From assembly GCF_031127815.1 (NCBI RefSeq), contig NZ_JARXHY010000009.1, forward strand, positions 124,001 through 188,000: a stretch of 64,000 nt of DNA, given 5' to 3'. The translations under genes and the position numbers were made by a program. This DNA is from Pelagicoccus sp. SDUM812003. Its GTDB lineage: Bacteria; Verrucomicrobiota; Verrucomicrobiia; Opitutales; Opitutaceae. Positions 1 to 8,950 of this stretch are shown one piece after another (position 1 is the stretch's first letter; each line of letters opens with the position of its first letter). Under the pieces are notes generated by a model that made no database searches, had not been told where the DNA came from, and was given only the letters and a program-made list of their open reading frames with translations.

Positions 1-1
1 G

Positions 2-1615
2 GAAACCGGATTGCAGGGCATGGTTTCCTCCCGCGAGAAACGAGCCAGCGAAGCAGCGCTCGAAGTTCTGAAAAACGGCGGCAATGCCGTGGACGCCGCC
101 GTCACGCTTGCGTTCGCCATGGCGGTCACCACCCCTCAAGCGGGAAACATCGGCGGAGGGGGGTTCATGATGATCCATTCCGCGGATACAAACGCCACCG
201 TTGCGCTGGACTATCGCGAGAAGGCTCCGCTCGCCGCGACACGCGACATGTACCTCGGCCCCGACGGGGAGGTGGACAAAGAGCTATCCCGCTACAGTCA
301 TCTTTCAGCCGGAGTGCCAGGCACGGTGGCCGGACTCTCCGCGGCCTTGGAAAAATACGGTACGATTTCTCTGGCCGAAGCAATCCAGCCAGCGATCAAA
401 CTCGCTCGGAATGGCTTTCCGGTGAACGAGGATCTCTACCAATCGCTTAAAACAGGGAAGGAACGCGTGGAAAAGCACGCCCCGCACGCTCTCGCCTACT
501 TCTACGACGACGAAGGCGTCCCTTTCCCACCCGGCCACCTGATTTCGATTCCCGAACTGGCGGATACGCTGGAGCTGATCGCGAAAGAAGGACCCGACGC
601 CTTCTACAAGGGAGCGATCGCGGACCTGATCGTTTCCGATATGGAAAAGCATGGCGGAATCATCACCCATGAGGATCTCGCCCGCTATGAACCCGTATTC
701 AGAAATCCGGTACGCGGCACCTACAAAGGCTACGAAATCGTATCCATGCCTCCGCCCAGCTCGGGCGGCGCCCATATCGTACAGATTCTGAATATTCTGG
801 AGCCCCTCGACCTGCATAGCAAAGGCCACAACAGCGCCGCCTCCATCCATTTGATGGCGGAAGCCATGAAATACGCCTACGCTGACCGATCCAAGCACCT
901 TGGCGACAGCGATTTCAACCCGGTCCCGCTGGAGTGGATCACCTCAAAATCCTACGCCGACACCATTCGCGAAAAGATGAACCTCAACAGGGCCACACCA
1001 AGCGTGGACATACTCCCCGGCGAGCCGATTCATGAAGGGTTGGATACGACCCACTTCAGCGTGATGGATCGATATGGAAACGCGGTTTCGAACACCTATA
1101 CGATCAACTTCACCTTCGGTTCGAAAATCATGCCGCCCGGTACTGGGTTCTTTCTCAACAACGAGATGGATGACTTCTCGTCCAAGCCCGGCGTTCCGAA
1201 TGCCTACGGGCTGATCGGGGGCGAGTTCAACGCGATCGAAGCTGAAAAGCGCATGCTAAGTTCCATGTCGCCGACCATCGTGCTGAAAGACGGGACGCCG
1301 GTCCTGTTGACAGGTAGTCGGGGAGGCAGCCAGATCATCTCCGTTTCGCTTCAAGTGATCCTCAACGTGATCGAACACCAGATGAACATCGCTGAAGCCG
1401 TCGCCGCTCCTCGGATACACCACCAGTGGCTTCCCGATACGCTCGGGGTCGAGAAAGGAGTCAGCCCGGACACCATCGCCCTCCTCGAACAGATGGGCTA
1501 CGAGGTTCGACAAGGCCGAGCCATGGGCACGGCAAACTCCGTGACCTTTGAAGATGGGATCTTCTACGGGGGCTCCGATCCCAGGCGTCCGGACTCCACC
1601 GCGATCGGATACTAG
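2..1615 (+). CDS. ggt: Gamma-glutamyltranspeptidase, 5'-truncated by the window edge
   Basis: This enzyme hydrolyses or transfers the gamma-glutamyl group of glutathione and related peptides, normally in the periplasm. The reading frame is open to the left edge, so the start codon and signal peptide lie outside; the first in-frame TTG at 11 is not a credible start. The N-terminal family block (GNAVDAAV) is followed by the processing site LDTTHF. The first Thr of that pair, residue 346 counted from position 11, aligns with the autocatalytic nucleophile of E. coli Ggt. The small-subunit signatures NNEMDDFSSKPG and GSRGGSQI follow, and the frame runs to a normal C-terminus. The M19 dipeptidase gene begins 155 bases downstream on the same strand, which fits stepwise breakdown of gamma-glutamyl peptides. 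The family assignment is certain; substrate preference is not visible. Confidence 0.95.
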   Translation, partial: ETGLQGMVSSREKRASEAALEVLKNGGNAVDAAVTLAFAMAVTTPQAGNIGGGGFMMIHSADTNATVALDYREKAPLAATRDMYLGPDGEVDKELSRYSHLSAGVPGTVAGLSAALEKYGTISLAEAIQPAIKLARNGFPVNEDLYQSLKTGKERVEKHAPHALAYFYDDEGVPFPPGHLISIPELADTLELIAKEGPDAFYKGAIADLIVSDMEKHGGIITHEDLARYEPVFRNPVRGTYKGYEIVSMPPPSSGGAHIVQILNILEPLDLHSKGHNSAASIHLMAEAMKYAYADRSKHLGDSDFNPVPLEWITSKSYADTIREKMNLNRATPSVDILPGEPIHEGLDTTHFSVMDRYGNAVSNTYTINFTFGSKIMPPGTGFFLNNEMDDFSSKPGVPNAYGLIGGEFNAIEAEKRMLSSMSPTIVLKDGTPVLLTGSRGGSQIISVSLQVILNVIEHQMNIAEAVAAPRIHHQWLPDTLGVEKGVSPDTIALLEQMGYEVRQGRAMGTANSVTFEDGIFYGGSDPRRPDSTAIGY

Positions 1616-1700
1616 AACGCCTTCCGGATGCGACCTAAGTTACAACTGAAACCACCTCAAGGAAACGGCCTTTCCCTACCCTCCTCGCCACACCATAAAA

Positions 1701-1730
1701 AGCAGCCGCGGCCCCTCCCCCGCGGCTGCT
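1701..1730. repeat. GC-rich hairpin between ggt and the dipeptidase gene
   Basis: A perfect 11-bp inverted repeat (AGCAGCCGCGG at 1701-1711, its complement at 1720-1730) encloses an 8-base C-rich loop. It lies 40 bases before the dipeptidase start. Read on the minus strand the stem is followed by a T-run, so it resembles a terminator in that direction, yet no minus-strand gene ends here. It may weaken read-through from ggt or be a dispersed palindrome. Confidence 0.6.
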
Positions 1731-1770
1731 CGAGCTGATCTCGAACCTCGACTTCCCAGACCAAATAGCT

Positions 1771-3063
1771 ATGCATCCACTTCTTAGATACACATTCACC
1801 GTATTTGCCGCGACAAGCATTGCGACCGCAACCTTCGCCGACAAATCCGAGAGGACGCCAAGAGACGACTGGAGCGAAGCCCAGTTGCTCGAGCTCGCAA
1901 AGGAAGTCCACGACTCCTGCCTGACCATCGACACGCATATGGACGTGCCAATCGTGCTCAAGCGACCGGGCTTCGACATTTCGGACGAGCACAGTTGGCA
2001 CGACCATGCCAGCCAAGTGGACTTTCCTCGCATGGAAGCGGGGGGAATGGATGGCGGTTTTTTCGTCATCTACGTCGGACAAGGCGAGCTCACCCACGAA
2101 GGCCGAGCCAACGCCATCGCGTCGGGATTCGAGATCGCCCGGCTCATCCACGACACAGTCGAGCAGCACAGCGCATTGGCGGCGATCGCGACCAGCTCGG
2201 AAGAGGCCTACGCCATTCGCGAAGAAGGAAAGCGCGTGGTATTCATCGGTATTGAAAATGGCTATACGATCGGTCGAAACATCGACTTGCTAAGGGACTA
2301 CCACCAGCTGGGAGCTCGCTACTTCGGCATAACGCATTCGAGAAACAACGATCTCGCGGACTCCTCCACCGATCCCGACGGAAATCTGCACATGGGGCTC
2401 TCCGACCTTGGTCGAGCGGCCGTGGAGGAGTGCAATCGACTCGGCATCATGGTGGACATCTCCCACGCCTCGGACAAGACAGCTTGGGACATCCTTGAGC
2501 TCTCGGAAACGCCGATTATCGCCTCCCACAGCGCTTGCTACGCCTGCTGGCCGCATCCGCGAAATCTGAACGACGCGCTGCTCAAGGAAATCGCCGCCCG
2601 CGATGGCGTAGTGCAAATGAACATGTTTAGCGCCTACATGATGGAAGTTCCCGAAAACGAGCAACGCAGCGAGGCAATGAAAGCTTGGTTCGAGAAGTAC
2701 CGTAGTGGAAAAGAGCTTACAGAGGAGGAACAAGTCGCATCGGTGGAGGAATACGTAGCCATCCAGCAGGAGTTTCCCAAACCGCTCAGCACCGTTTCCG
2801 CAGTCGTTGATCACATCGACCACATGGTGGAGGTGATGGGCATCGAGCACGTCGGGATCAGCGGCGACTTCGATGGCGGCGGCGGCGTGGAAGGCTCCAT
2901 GGACATTGGACAAATGATGCCCATCACCGTAGAAATGCTTCGTCGCGGCTACACCGAAGATGAACTCGAGCTCTTCTGGGGCGCCAATGTGATGCGGGTC
3001 CTAGACGCTTGTCAGGACTACGCCGAAGCGCTGGCGGCCGAAGAGGCGAAGCAGGAGACCTAG
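1771..3063 (+). CDS. Membrane dipeptidase, peptidase family M19, with signal peptide
   Basis: This is a zinc-dependent dipeptidase of the renal dipeptidase family (430 residues), which cleaves dipeptides such as Cys-Gly. A signal peptide of about 23 residues, ending ATATFA, predicts export. The metal-binding residues of the family can all be placed: H56 and D58 in DTHMD, E162 in GIENGY, H232 in DISHAS, H253 in IASHSAC, and the Asp of GISGDFDG near the C-terminus. Following directly after gamma-glutamyltranspeptidase, it could release free amino acids from the Cys-Gly that GGT produces from glutathione; this pairing is inferred. The gene ends 20 bases before a convergent gene. Confidence 0.93.
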   Translation: MHPLLRYTFTVFAATSIATATFADKSERTPRDDWSEAQLLELAKEVHDSCLTIDTHMDVPIVLKRPGFDISDEHSWHDHASQVDFPRMEAGGMDGGFFVIYVGQGELTHEGRANAIASGFEIARLIHDTVEQHSALAAIATSSEEAYAIREEGKRVVFIGIENGYTIGRNIDLLRDYHQLGARYFGITHSRNNDLADSSTDPDGNLHMGLSDLGRAAVEECNRLGIMVDISHASDKTAWDILELSETPIIASHSACYACWPHPRNLNDALLKEIAARDGVVQMNMFSAYMMEVPENEQRSEAMKAWFEKYRSGKELTEEEQVASVEEYVAIQQEFPKPLSTVSAVVDHIDHMVEVMGIEHVGISGDFDGGGGVEGSMDIGQMMPITVEMLRRGYTEDELELFWGANVMRVLDACQDYAEALAAEEAKQET

Positions 3064-3083
3064 GGCAGGCTCCCTCCGATTCG

Positions 3084-3575
3084 CTAGTCGATATCCAGCT
3101 CCGAGATGAGCCAGCGGTTGTGGCGATAAACCATTCGAGCGGAAAACTCCGAAGTGACGCCTTCGTCGGTTTCGATTCCTCCTTCGATCTCCACTGAAAC
3201 GCCGCGGAGATTTCGCGAGAAGGCGTAGCCATAGATGTCCCGCGAAACGGACCGGTAGGCGGAGAGCATGCTCTGGTTATCCTTGAAGAGGCGGCGCGTA
3301 TCCGTGATGGCGCGACGTGAGTCGACGTAGAAGGAAGTCAGCAGCTCGGCCCCGCGCGGCACGTTTTTCTCCAACCCTGCTCTCAAAAAGTAGTCCAGCG
3401 TGTTCAGGGCCGCGACGTAAAGCTCGCGCTCGACTCTCCCAGCGCCGCCCGAAGAAGGCTGATCCGAAGGGGGCTGGGCGAAACGCAGAGGCTCGGCTTC
3501 GCCTCCTCGCGCGACAGCGCCGAAAGAGAGCATCACCATCAGAATCGAAAAAAGGGCGCGGACAGGACGTTTCAT
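3084..3575 (-). CDS. Hypothetical small secreted protein
   Basis: I do not recognise a family. The frame could extend to 3695, but the chosen ATG at 3575 opens a clear signal peptide (MKRPVRALFSILMVMLSFG..), whereas the upstream extension is Pro/Ser-rich and unlike coding sequence. The mature part of about 135 residues contains a mixed alpha/beta segment ending in MVYRHNRWLISELDID. That ending, a short strand followed by WLISEL, resembles the last strand of small NTF2-like or lipocalin-like domains, but this is a weak impression. It converges on the dipeptidase gene with 20 bases between the stop codons. The 283 bases upstream, to the dut stop codon, hold no gene I can support. Confidence 0.7.
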   Translation of the reverse strand: MKRPVRALFSILMVMLSFGAVARGGEAEPLRFAQPPSDQPSSGGAGRVERELYVAALNTLDYFLRAGLEKNVPRGAELLTSFYVDSRRAITDTRRLFKDNQSMLSAYRSVSRDIYGYAFSRNLRGVSVEIEGGIETDEGVTSEFSARMVYRHNRWLISELDID

Positions 3576-3858
3576 GGGCGGTGGCAGAACGGATTTGCTC
3601 TCTGGGCAAAGCAGGAACTGCTCCACCCAAAGGATTTGCAGGCGCATTCGCGACGGCGAAGGGGGACTCAGGCGATCGCGCGGAGGGCTCGTCACCGCCT
3701 CAAGCTAACCGTAGGATACCTGCTAAAAGCGATCCGGTTACAGAAATTACGGGAAAAGAAGGGCGAACGTTGACGCTCCTCCTCCGGTTCGATGCCCGCG
3801 AGTCCCGCTGAGCGCCGTCGGGGCCGAGACTCGTCGCGGCCACCGCCCGGTTAGAAGC

Positions 3859-4305
3859 CTATTTCCCAGTGCTTCCGAAACCACCGCTGCCTCGGGAGGT
3901 CTCGCTCAGCTCGTCCGCTAGCTGGTAGCTGATGGGTCCGCAATCGGGGAAGACCAGCTGAAACAGACGGGTACCGGCTTCCACCACGAAGGCCTCCGAC
4001 TTGATGTTGTCCACCGCAGCCATGATTTCCCCGCGATATCCTCCGTCGATGAGGCCGATGGAATTGGACATGCGCAGCGGAGTCTTGGAAATGGAAGATC
4101 GGGGGATCAGAAAATAGGCCCTGCCGGAGGCGGGTTCGCAGGAAATGCCGAACTTGATCATGGCCGTTTCGCCAGGCTCCACTCGCATGCTCTCAAGCGT
4201 GTAGAGGTCCAGTCCCGCGTCACCTTCGTGAAAGTGGCCGTGGTTCGCATAGCGCGACCGGGCGGCATCGTTTATGGGCTTGACCAGGAGATTCACAGTG
4301 CTCAT
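3859..4305 (-). CDS. dut: dUTP diphosphatase (trimeric dUTPase)
   Basis: The enzyme hydrolyses dUTP to dUMP and pyrophosphate, keeping uracil out of DNA and supplying dTMP synthesis. All five motifs of homotrimeric dUTPases are present in order: DAGLDLY (residues 29-35), PRSSISK (68-74), GLIDGGYRGEI with the catalytic Asp at 87, GTRLFQLVF, and the C-terminal Gly-rich arm RGSGGFGSTG. The length of 148 residues is typical. The arm is the flexible segment that closes over the neighbouring subunit's active site. The gene is transcribed away from the phosphoesterase gene, with 124 bases between their start codons, so this short interval must carry both promoters. Confidence 0.95.
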   Translation of the reverse strand: MSTVNLLVKPINDAARSRYANHGHFHEGDAGLDLYTLESMRVEPGETAMIKFGISCEPASGRAYFLIPRSSISKTPLRMSNSIGLIDGGYRGEIMAAVDNIKSEAFVVEAGTRLFQLVFPDCGPISYQLADELSETSRGSGGFGSTGK

Positions 4306-4429
4306 GGCGGGCAGTCAGGCCTGTTTTCCGGCGCGAATCAAGCCCGGGAATGGCCGCATGGTCAAACGCGCAGCCGTTTTCCAGCTCTTACACTTGCGAT
4401 GCCCGAGCCGACTCCTAGCTTACCCCGAA

Positions 4430-5200
4430 ATGAATCCCTCTGGTTCGAGCAGCTTAGTCATTCCGGACATCCACCAGAATATCCTGTGGACTGAATCCAT
4501 CCTACAGGCGGAGGCGGACTCGGTCGATCGCATCATCTTCCTAGGCGACTATTTCGACCCGAAACTCCCCTGCGCCGCGACGGCGGAGGAAACGGCGATC
4601 TACATCTCCTCGCTCAAGGACAGGTTCCAGGAAAACCGCTTCACCTTCCTCGTTGGAAATCACGATCTTCCCTACCTTTACGATATCCAGCAACACGCCC
4701 TAGGAAAACCGGTCTGGAAGAATCCGTATTCCTGCAACGCATACGATCCGGACAATACCAGGGGGATCAGCCAGGCCCTTTCCAAACGTTTTCTGGAATC
4801 GCTAGAACCGCTCACCCTCGCTCACGGCTGGCTCATCTCCCATGCCGGCGTGCACGAATACCACCTGGAAAGCTACGAAGGAAGCCCGGAAGAAAGCTTC
4901 GCCAGATACCGCGACGAGCTCCGCTCGAAGCTGAAAAGCCTTCCTTCCGATCGCGACGTGGCCCTGGCCGGAGTCGGACCGGCCCGTGGGGGGATCGACG
5001 CGTTTGGCGGAGTGACCTGGCTGGATTGGCACGGCGAATTCGAAGACACGCTACCTTGGCCTCAGATCGTAGGGCATACCATCCTGGAGAAACCGGACAG
5101 GAACGAGCGTAGCTGGAATCTCGATACACGAGCGGGTCACTACGGAATCCTCAGCGATTCGGATCTGAAAGTGAAGCCCTTCGCGAAGGAGCTCAGCTAG
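4430..5200 (+). CDS. Calcineurin-like metallophosphoesterase
   Basis: This 256-residue protein has the metal-binding blocks of the calcineurin-like phosphoesterase superfamily: DIH near the N-terminus (VIPDIHQN), GDYFD, GNHD, then SHAG and GHT. These supply the Asp, Asn and His ligands of a binuclear metal centre. I chose the ATG at 4430 because the phosphoesterase fold begins about ten residues later. An in-frame extension to 4274 would run back into the divergently transcribed dut gene and carries no conserved sequence. No signal peptide is seen, so it is probably cytoplasmic. Substrate cannot be told from sequence; relatives act on phosphoproteins, nucleotides or dinucleoside polyphosphates. 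Confidence 0.85.
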   Translation: MNPSGSSSLVIPDIHQNILWTESILQAEADSVDRIIFLGDYFDPKLPCAATAEETAIYISSLKDRFQENRFTFLVGNHDLPYLYDIQQHALGKPVWKNPYSCNAYDPDNTRGISQALSKRFLESLEPLTLAHGWLISHAGVHEYHLESYEGSPEESFARYRDELRSKLKSLPSDRDVALAGVGPARGGIDAFGGVTWLDWHGEFEDTLPWPQIVGHTILEKPDRNERSWNLDTRAGHYGILSDSDLKVKPFAKELS

Positions 5201-5263
5201 CGCGCCAGATTTCCACGGCGCTTCACCCCAATCGAGCAAACGCAGCTTGCGCGCTCCAGATCG

Positions 5264-8200
5264 CTAGGAAGCGTTTTCACGAGACTCATCAGCCACTTCG
5301 ATCAGGAGAGCCCCTAGCGCTCTGGCGAACTCCCCCAGCTCGATTGGCTTGTCTAGAAACCCATCGAAACCCGCTTCGCGGCACTGACGTCTCATTTGAT
5401 CCGAAAGGTAGGAAGAGGCCGCGATGACGGGCACACGCCGCTCTGACTCCTGAGCCCGCAGGGTCTTCACCACCTGCAAGCCATCCATTTTCGGCATTTT
5501 CAAGTCCAGCACCACGGCGTCGAAGCGATGCTGAGCAAGAAGGGACACGGCCTGCTCTCCATTGGCAGCAAACGTCGCCTGGCAACCGAGTCGGTCCAAC
5601 TCCAGTTCCGCCACCGCCCGGTTGGACTGGTCGTCCTCCGCCACCAGGATTCGCTTGCCGTTGAGCTTCAGAAGACGTTCGTCGGTGAGTTCTGAATTCC
5701 GCGACGCTGTCAGCTTCGCGTCGAGAGATTCCATAGGGATTTCGAACCAGAACAGCGAACCGCAAGGATCGAGGGGCTCGCAGCCGATACGGCCGCCCAA
5801 TTGCTCCACCAGCTGTTTGCAGATGGCGAGTCCCAGTCCAGTGCCTTCATAGCTCCTCTCGGTCACGTCCTCTCCTTGAACGAAAGGATCGAAGATCGAT
5901 TCAACATCCATTGGCCCTACTCCGATTCCCGTATCCGATACTTGTATACGCAAGACCCCCCCGCTTCCTTCCCCACGGCTCGCCTCCAGAGTGATCGCCC
6001 CTTCGTCAGTGAACTTATGAGCGTTGTCGAGGAGATTGATAACCAATTGGCGGATACGCATTTCATCGCCCAGCCAGCAGACCGGCGTGCCATCTTCGAT
6101 CCGGCAACGAAGGTCGAGACCTTTGGAAACAGCTTTCTGGCTGAAGGCGTCGGTAAGCTCGTCCAACAGCAGATGCAGATCGAACTCCCGAAGGCTAACC
6201 TCGCTGGCCTTCCCGCCTTTGCCGGAAAAGGTCAGGATATCGTTGATCAGGCTCAGCAAGTGCGTAGCCGAATTGTGAATCAACGAAAGCATTTTCTTCT
6301 GAGAGCCTGTGAGACCTTTCAGCTCCTCCGCAAGCATGCTGGATGGACCTATGATCGCGTTCAAAGGCGTGCGCATCTCGTGACTTATAGTTGCGATGAA
6401 GGTGCTCTTGGCGGCGTTTCCGGCCTCGGCCTTCTCGAACATCTCCTTCAGCGAAGCGTTGGCTGCATCCAGTTCCTGGGTACGCTTTTCGACTAGCTCC
6501 TTCAGCAAACGGTTTTTTCCCCGCTCCCGCTTCCGAGCCGCTGTCACGATGCCGATCATCATGAAGGCTCCGAATGCCCCGTAGGAAAGGTAAGCGACGC
6601 CGGAGCGGTAGAACGGCGGCTCGAGCGAGAACGCCAACTGGGCTTCCGGTCCCGTCCGTCCTCCCTCGTAGCGCACCCGGACCTTGAATTCGTAATCTCC
6701 GGCCGCCAAGTTCGCCACTTCGAAACTAGAAACCCCGTCTCGAGAAACCCACCCATCTGTCAAGCCCGATAGAAACACCTCGTAAGCGACCGCTCGCCGC
6801 GCCCCGAGGGTCGGAGCAGTGAACAGGAACCGTAGATTCCGGTCTTTGTATGGAAAAGCGAATACCGAATCCTCCGCTCGATCGCTCAAATCAAACAGCG
6901 TTTCGGGATTTTCGAGAGACTCTATTCGATAAACCGTAGGCGCCTGGGCTTCACCCTCGTTCAGGGCATATCGTTCATCGTACCTTCCTACGAAATTCAC
7001 TCCCCGCATCCATATTTCACCTACATCTCCCGGTCGCGCCTTGAGAATCCTCTCATTGTTCACGATGGACAGCGTCACGCTGTCCTTCCAATAGGACCCA
7101 TCGGCCGAGCGACGCAGCACGCCGTGGCTGGCAGATGCCGGCACCCAAACGTTCCCATCGACATCCTGGCTGCCTTTGGTCGGTCCGTTGAATTCGGAAC
7201 GAATCATATCCATGACGCCGTTGACTTCTACGAACCTCCCCTGTTCTTCCACCCACTTCACGTAGGGATCGCCATCCTGCGAGAGCAAGGCCTCTCCATC
7301 TATTTCCCAAAGATTGATCCAAGAGTTTCCGATTCCGTCCTGCTCCGTGAAGATGCGGGCGCTCAACGCCTCGTTCTTGAGCGACAGCCGGGCCACCTTG
7401 CCCAAGCCGTGCTCGATCCAGACGCTCCCGTCGCTCGCAGTCACGTATTCGTAGGACATGCCGCCCGACGGGATCCCTTGCCCCTTGGCCGACCAGCTTC
7501 CAGATCGTCTTTCCAACAGAAAATAAGACTCTTGACTGGCGCAGGCCAGCAGCCCGCCACCCTGACCGATGGGCGCGATGAGGTAGGTGTGTTTCGCATC
7601 CGCGACCGTCTCGATGCTATCGTCGTCTCGAAGCAAGAATATCCTTCGGTTTCCGGCGCACAGCAGCCCCTCCTCGACGGGATAAATGAAATTGAGCCGA
7701 TCGGCTTTTGGGACCGGACGCTTCTGAAATCCTTTCAAAGCCCCGCCTCGATAATACTGCGCGGCGTGCAATTCGAAATTTGCGATGACATGCATGCGAC
7801 CGTCGCGTCTGGCGAAGCGGGGAAACAGCAGCGACTCCCCCACGTACGGCGTGTATTCCGAGATCGGATCCATGAATCGGATACGCGCCACGCTGTCCTC
7901 CAAGGCAGCCCAAACGACGCCATCGCTCGTCGGCAGCAGATGACTCGCTTCCGAAAAGCGATAGTCCAGATCGCGACTCATCACTTGCACGAACTCGCCC
8001 GCCTCGTTCATCAGAGCGACGCCGAAACCGAGCAGGGAAACGACGATATGCCCATCCTGCAACAATGCCAGATCCTTCACGGTGCTGGCACCGACATCAT
8101 CGATTTCCGTCGGATAGGCGACCAGCGAGTCGTTCGCCAGTTCAAGCAAGCCATGGTAGTCCGTGCCAAGAATCAGCCGGCCGTCCGGCAGCTCCACATG

Positions 8201-8863
8201 GGACCGCACAACCCGCATCGAGCTCGGGTCGCCCGCAGGACGTTTCTCCACCCATCGCTCCGCCTCGCGTTTCCACAAGCCGCCCACGGTGTTGAAGAGG
8301 AAGAGGTCGCCATCCGCGTCTCGGGCCGCATGCGAGATCCCGAAGTCGCGCCGATGCGTCAGGTGCCGCAGCTCGCCTTTCTCCAGGTCGAAGTACGAAA
8401 GATGGCGATAGCCGAATCCGTAAATGCCATCGCCCGCGCTCTGCAGCTTTCGGAAATAGAACATGGAACGCGGCTCCTTCCCCTCCTCCTGAAATACCGG
8501 AACGAGACGAAACTGAAAGCCCCGGAGGAATTCGATCTTGTGAAATCCGTATTCAGTTCCTGCGTACAGAACTCCATCTCCGCCCACTACGGTATCCAGC
8601 ACAGCCCACGTCTTCTCTCCATGGAAGCTTACCTGCCGGTACTGGACCCAGTCGTTGCCGTCGAAGGTGACGAGATCCGTGCCGCTGGCGATGAGCAAGC
8701 GGCCCAAACCGTCCTGACGGATGCTGTTGATTCCCTGATGCACGCCCGTCATTTCCGGCTCGAAGACACGAAATGACGGCACCCCGGTCTCCCGAGCATG
8801 GAGAGACACGGCTAGAAGGAGGTATAAAACGAGACTACAGCAAAAGGAGGAGCTTCCTTTCAT
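5264..8863 (-). CDS. Hybrid sensor histidine kinase with periplasmic beta-propeller sensor and receiver domain
   Basis: This 1199-residue membrane sensor has a signal peptide (about 1-23), a long periplasmic two-component-regulator propeller (about 30-650), a Y_Y_Y-type Ig-like domain (about 690-755), one membrane helix (about 762-782) and a coiled coil. These are followed by a HisKA domain with phospho-acceptor H828 in SHEMRTP, a HATPase domain (about 930-1045) and a C-terminal receiver with phospho-acceptor D1120 in LDLKMPKMDG. The sensor half matches the hybrid two-component systems that detect glycan fragments, but the protein ends after the receiver and has no AraC-type DNA-binding domain. 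The partner regulator must therefore be encoded elsewhere. It lies 87 bases downstream of the GH97 gene on the same strand and may be co-transcribed, suggesting it monitors a glycan the glycosidase degrades. Confidence 0.92.
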   Translation of the reverse strand: MKGSSSFCCSLVLYLLLAVSLHARETGVPSFRVFEPEMTGVHQGINSIRQDGLGRLLIASGTDLVTFDGNDWVQYRQVSFHGEKTWAVLDTVVGGDGVLYAGTEYGFHKIEFLRGFQFRLVPVFQEEGKEPRSMFYFRKLQSAGDGIYGFGYRHLSYFDLEKGELRHLTHRRDFGISHAARDADGDLFLFNTVGGLWKREAERWVEKRPAGDPSSMRVVRSHVELPDGRLILGTDYHGLLELANDSLVAYPTEIDDVGASTVKDLALLQDGHIVVSLLGFGVALMNEAGEFVQVMSRDLDYRFSEASHLLPTSDGVVWAALEDSVARIRFMDPISEYTPYVGESLLFPRFARRDGRMHVIANFELHAAQYYRGGALKGFQKRPVPKADRLNFIYPVEEGLLCAGNRRIFLLRDDDSIETVADAKHTYLIAPIGQGGGLLACASQESYFLLERRSGSWSAKGQGIPSGGMSYEYVTASDGSVWIEHGLGKVARLSLKNEALSARIFTEQDGIGNSWINLWEIDGEALLSQDGDPYVKWVEEQGRFVEVNGVMDMIRSEFNGPTKGSQDVDGNVWVPASASHGVLRRSADGSYWKDSVTLSIVNNERILKARPGDVGEIWMRGVNFVGRYDERYALNEGEAQAPTVYRIESLENPETLFDLSDRAEDSVFAFPYKDRNLRFLFTAPTLGARRAVAYEVFLSGLTDGWVSRDGVSSFEVANLAAGDYEFKVRVRYEGGRTGPEAQLAFSLEPPFYRSGVAYLSYGAFGAFMMIGIVTAARKRERGKNRLLKELVEKRTQELDAANASLKEMFEKAEAGNAAKSTFIATISHEMRTPLNAIIGPSSMLAEELKGLTGSQKKMLSLIHNSATHLLSLINDILTFSGKGGKASEVSLREFDLHLLLDELTDAFSQKAVSKGLDLRCRIEDGTPVCWLGDEMRIRQLVINLLDNAHKFTDEGAITLEASRGEGSGGVLRIQVSDTGIGVGPMDVESIFDPFVQGEDVTERSYEGTGLGLAICKQLVEQLGGRIGCEPLDPCGSLFWFEIPMESLDAKLTASRNSELTDERLLKLNGKRILVAEDDQSNRAVAELELDRLGCQATFAANGEQAVSLLAQHRFDAVVLDLKMPKMDGLQVVKTLRAQESERRVPVIAASSYLSDQMRRQCREAGFDGFLDKPIELGEFARALGALLIEVADESRENAS

Positions 8864-8950
8864 GGGATTGGGCGCAGGGGGGAGAATTGGACGGGCCGCA
8901 GCCTAGCGCGAGCACGCGGAACAATCAACCCCCCATCGACCTGAGCCCGA

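Noticed and set aside
7124-8776. A 550-codon open frame opposite the hybrid kinase
   Set aside because: It runs antisense to the propeller region of a confident gene and has no domain signature.
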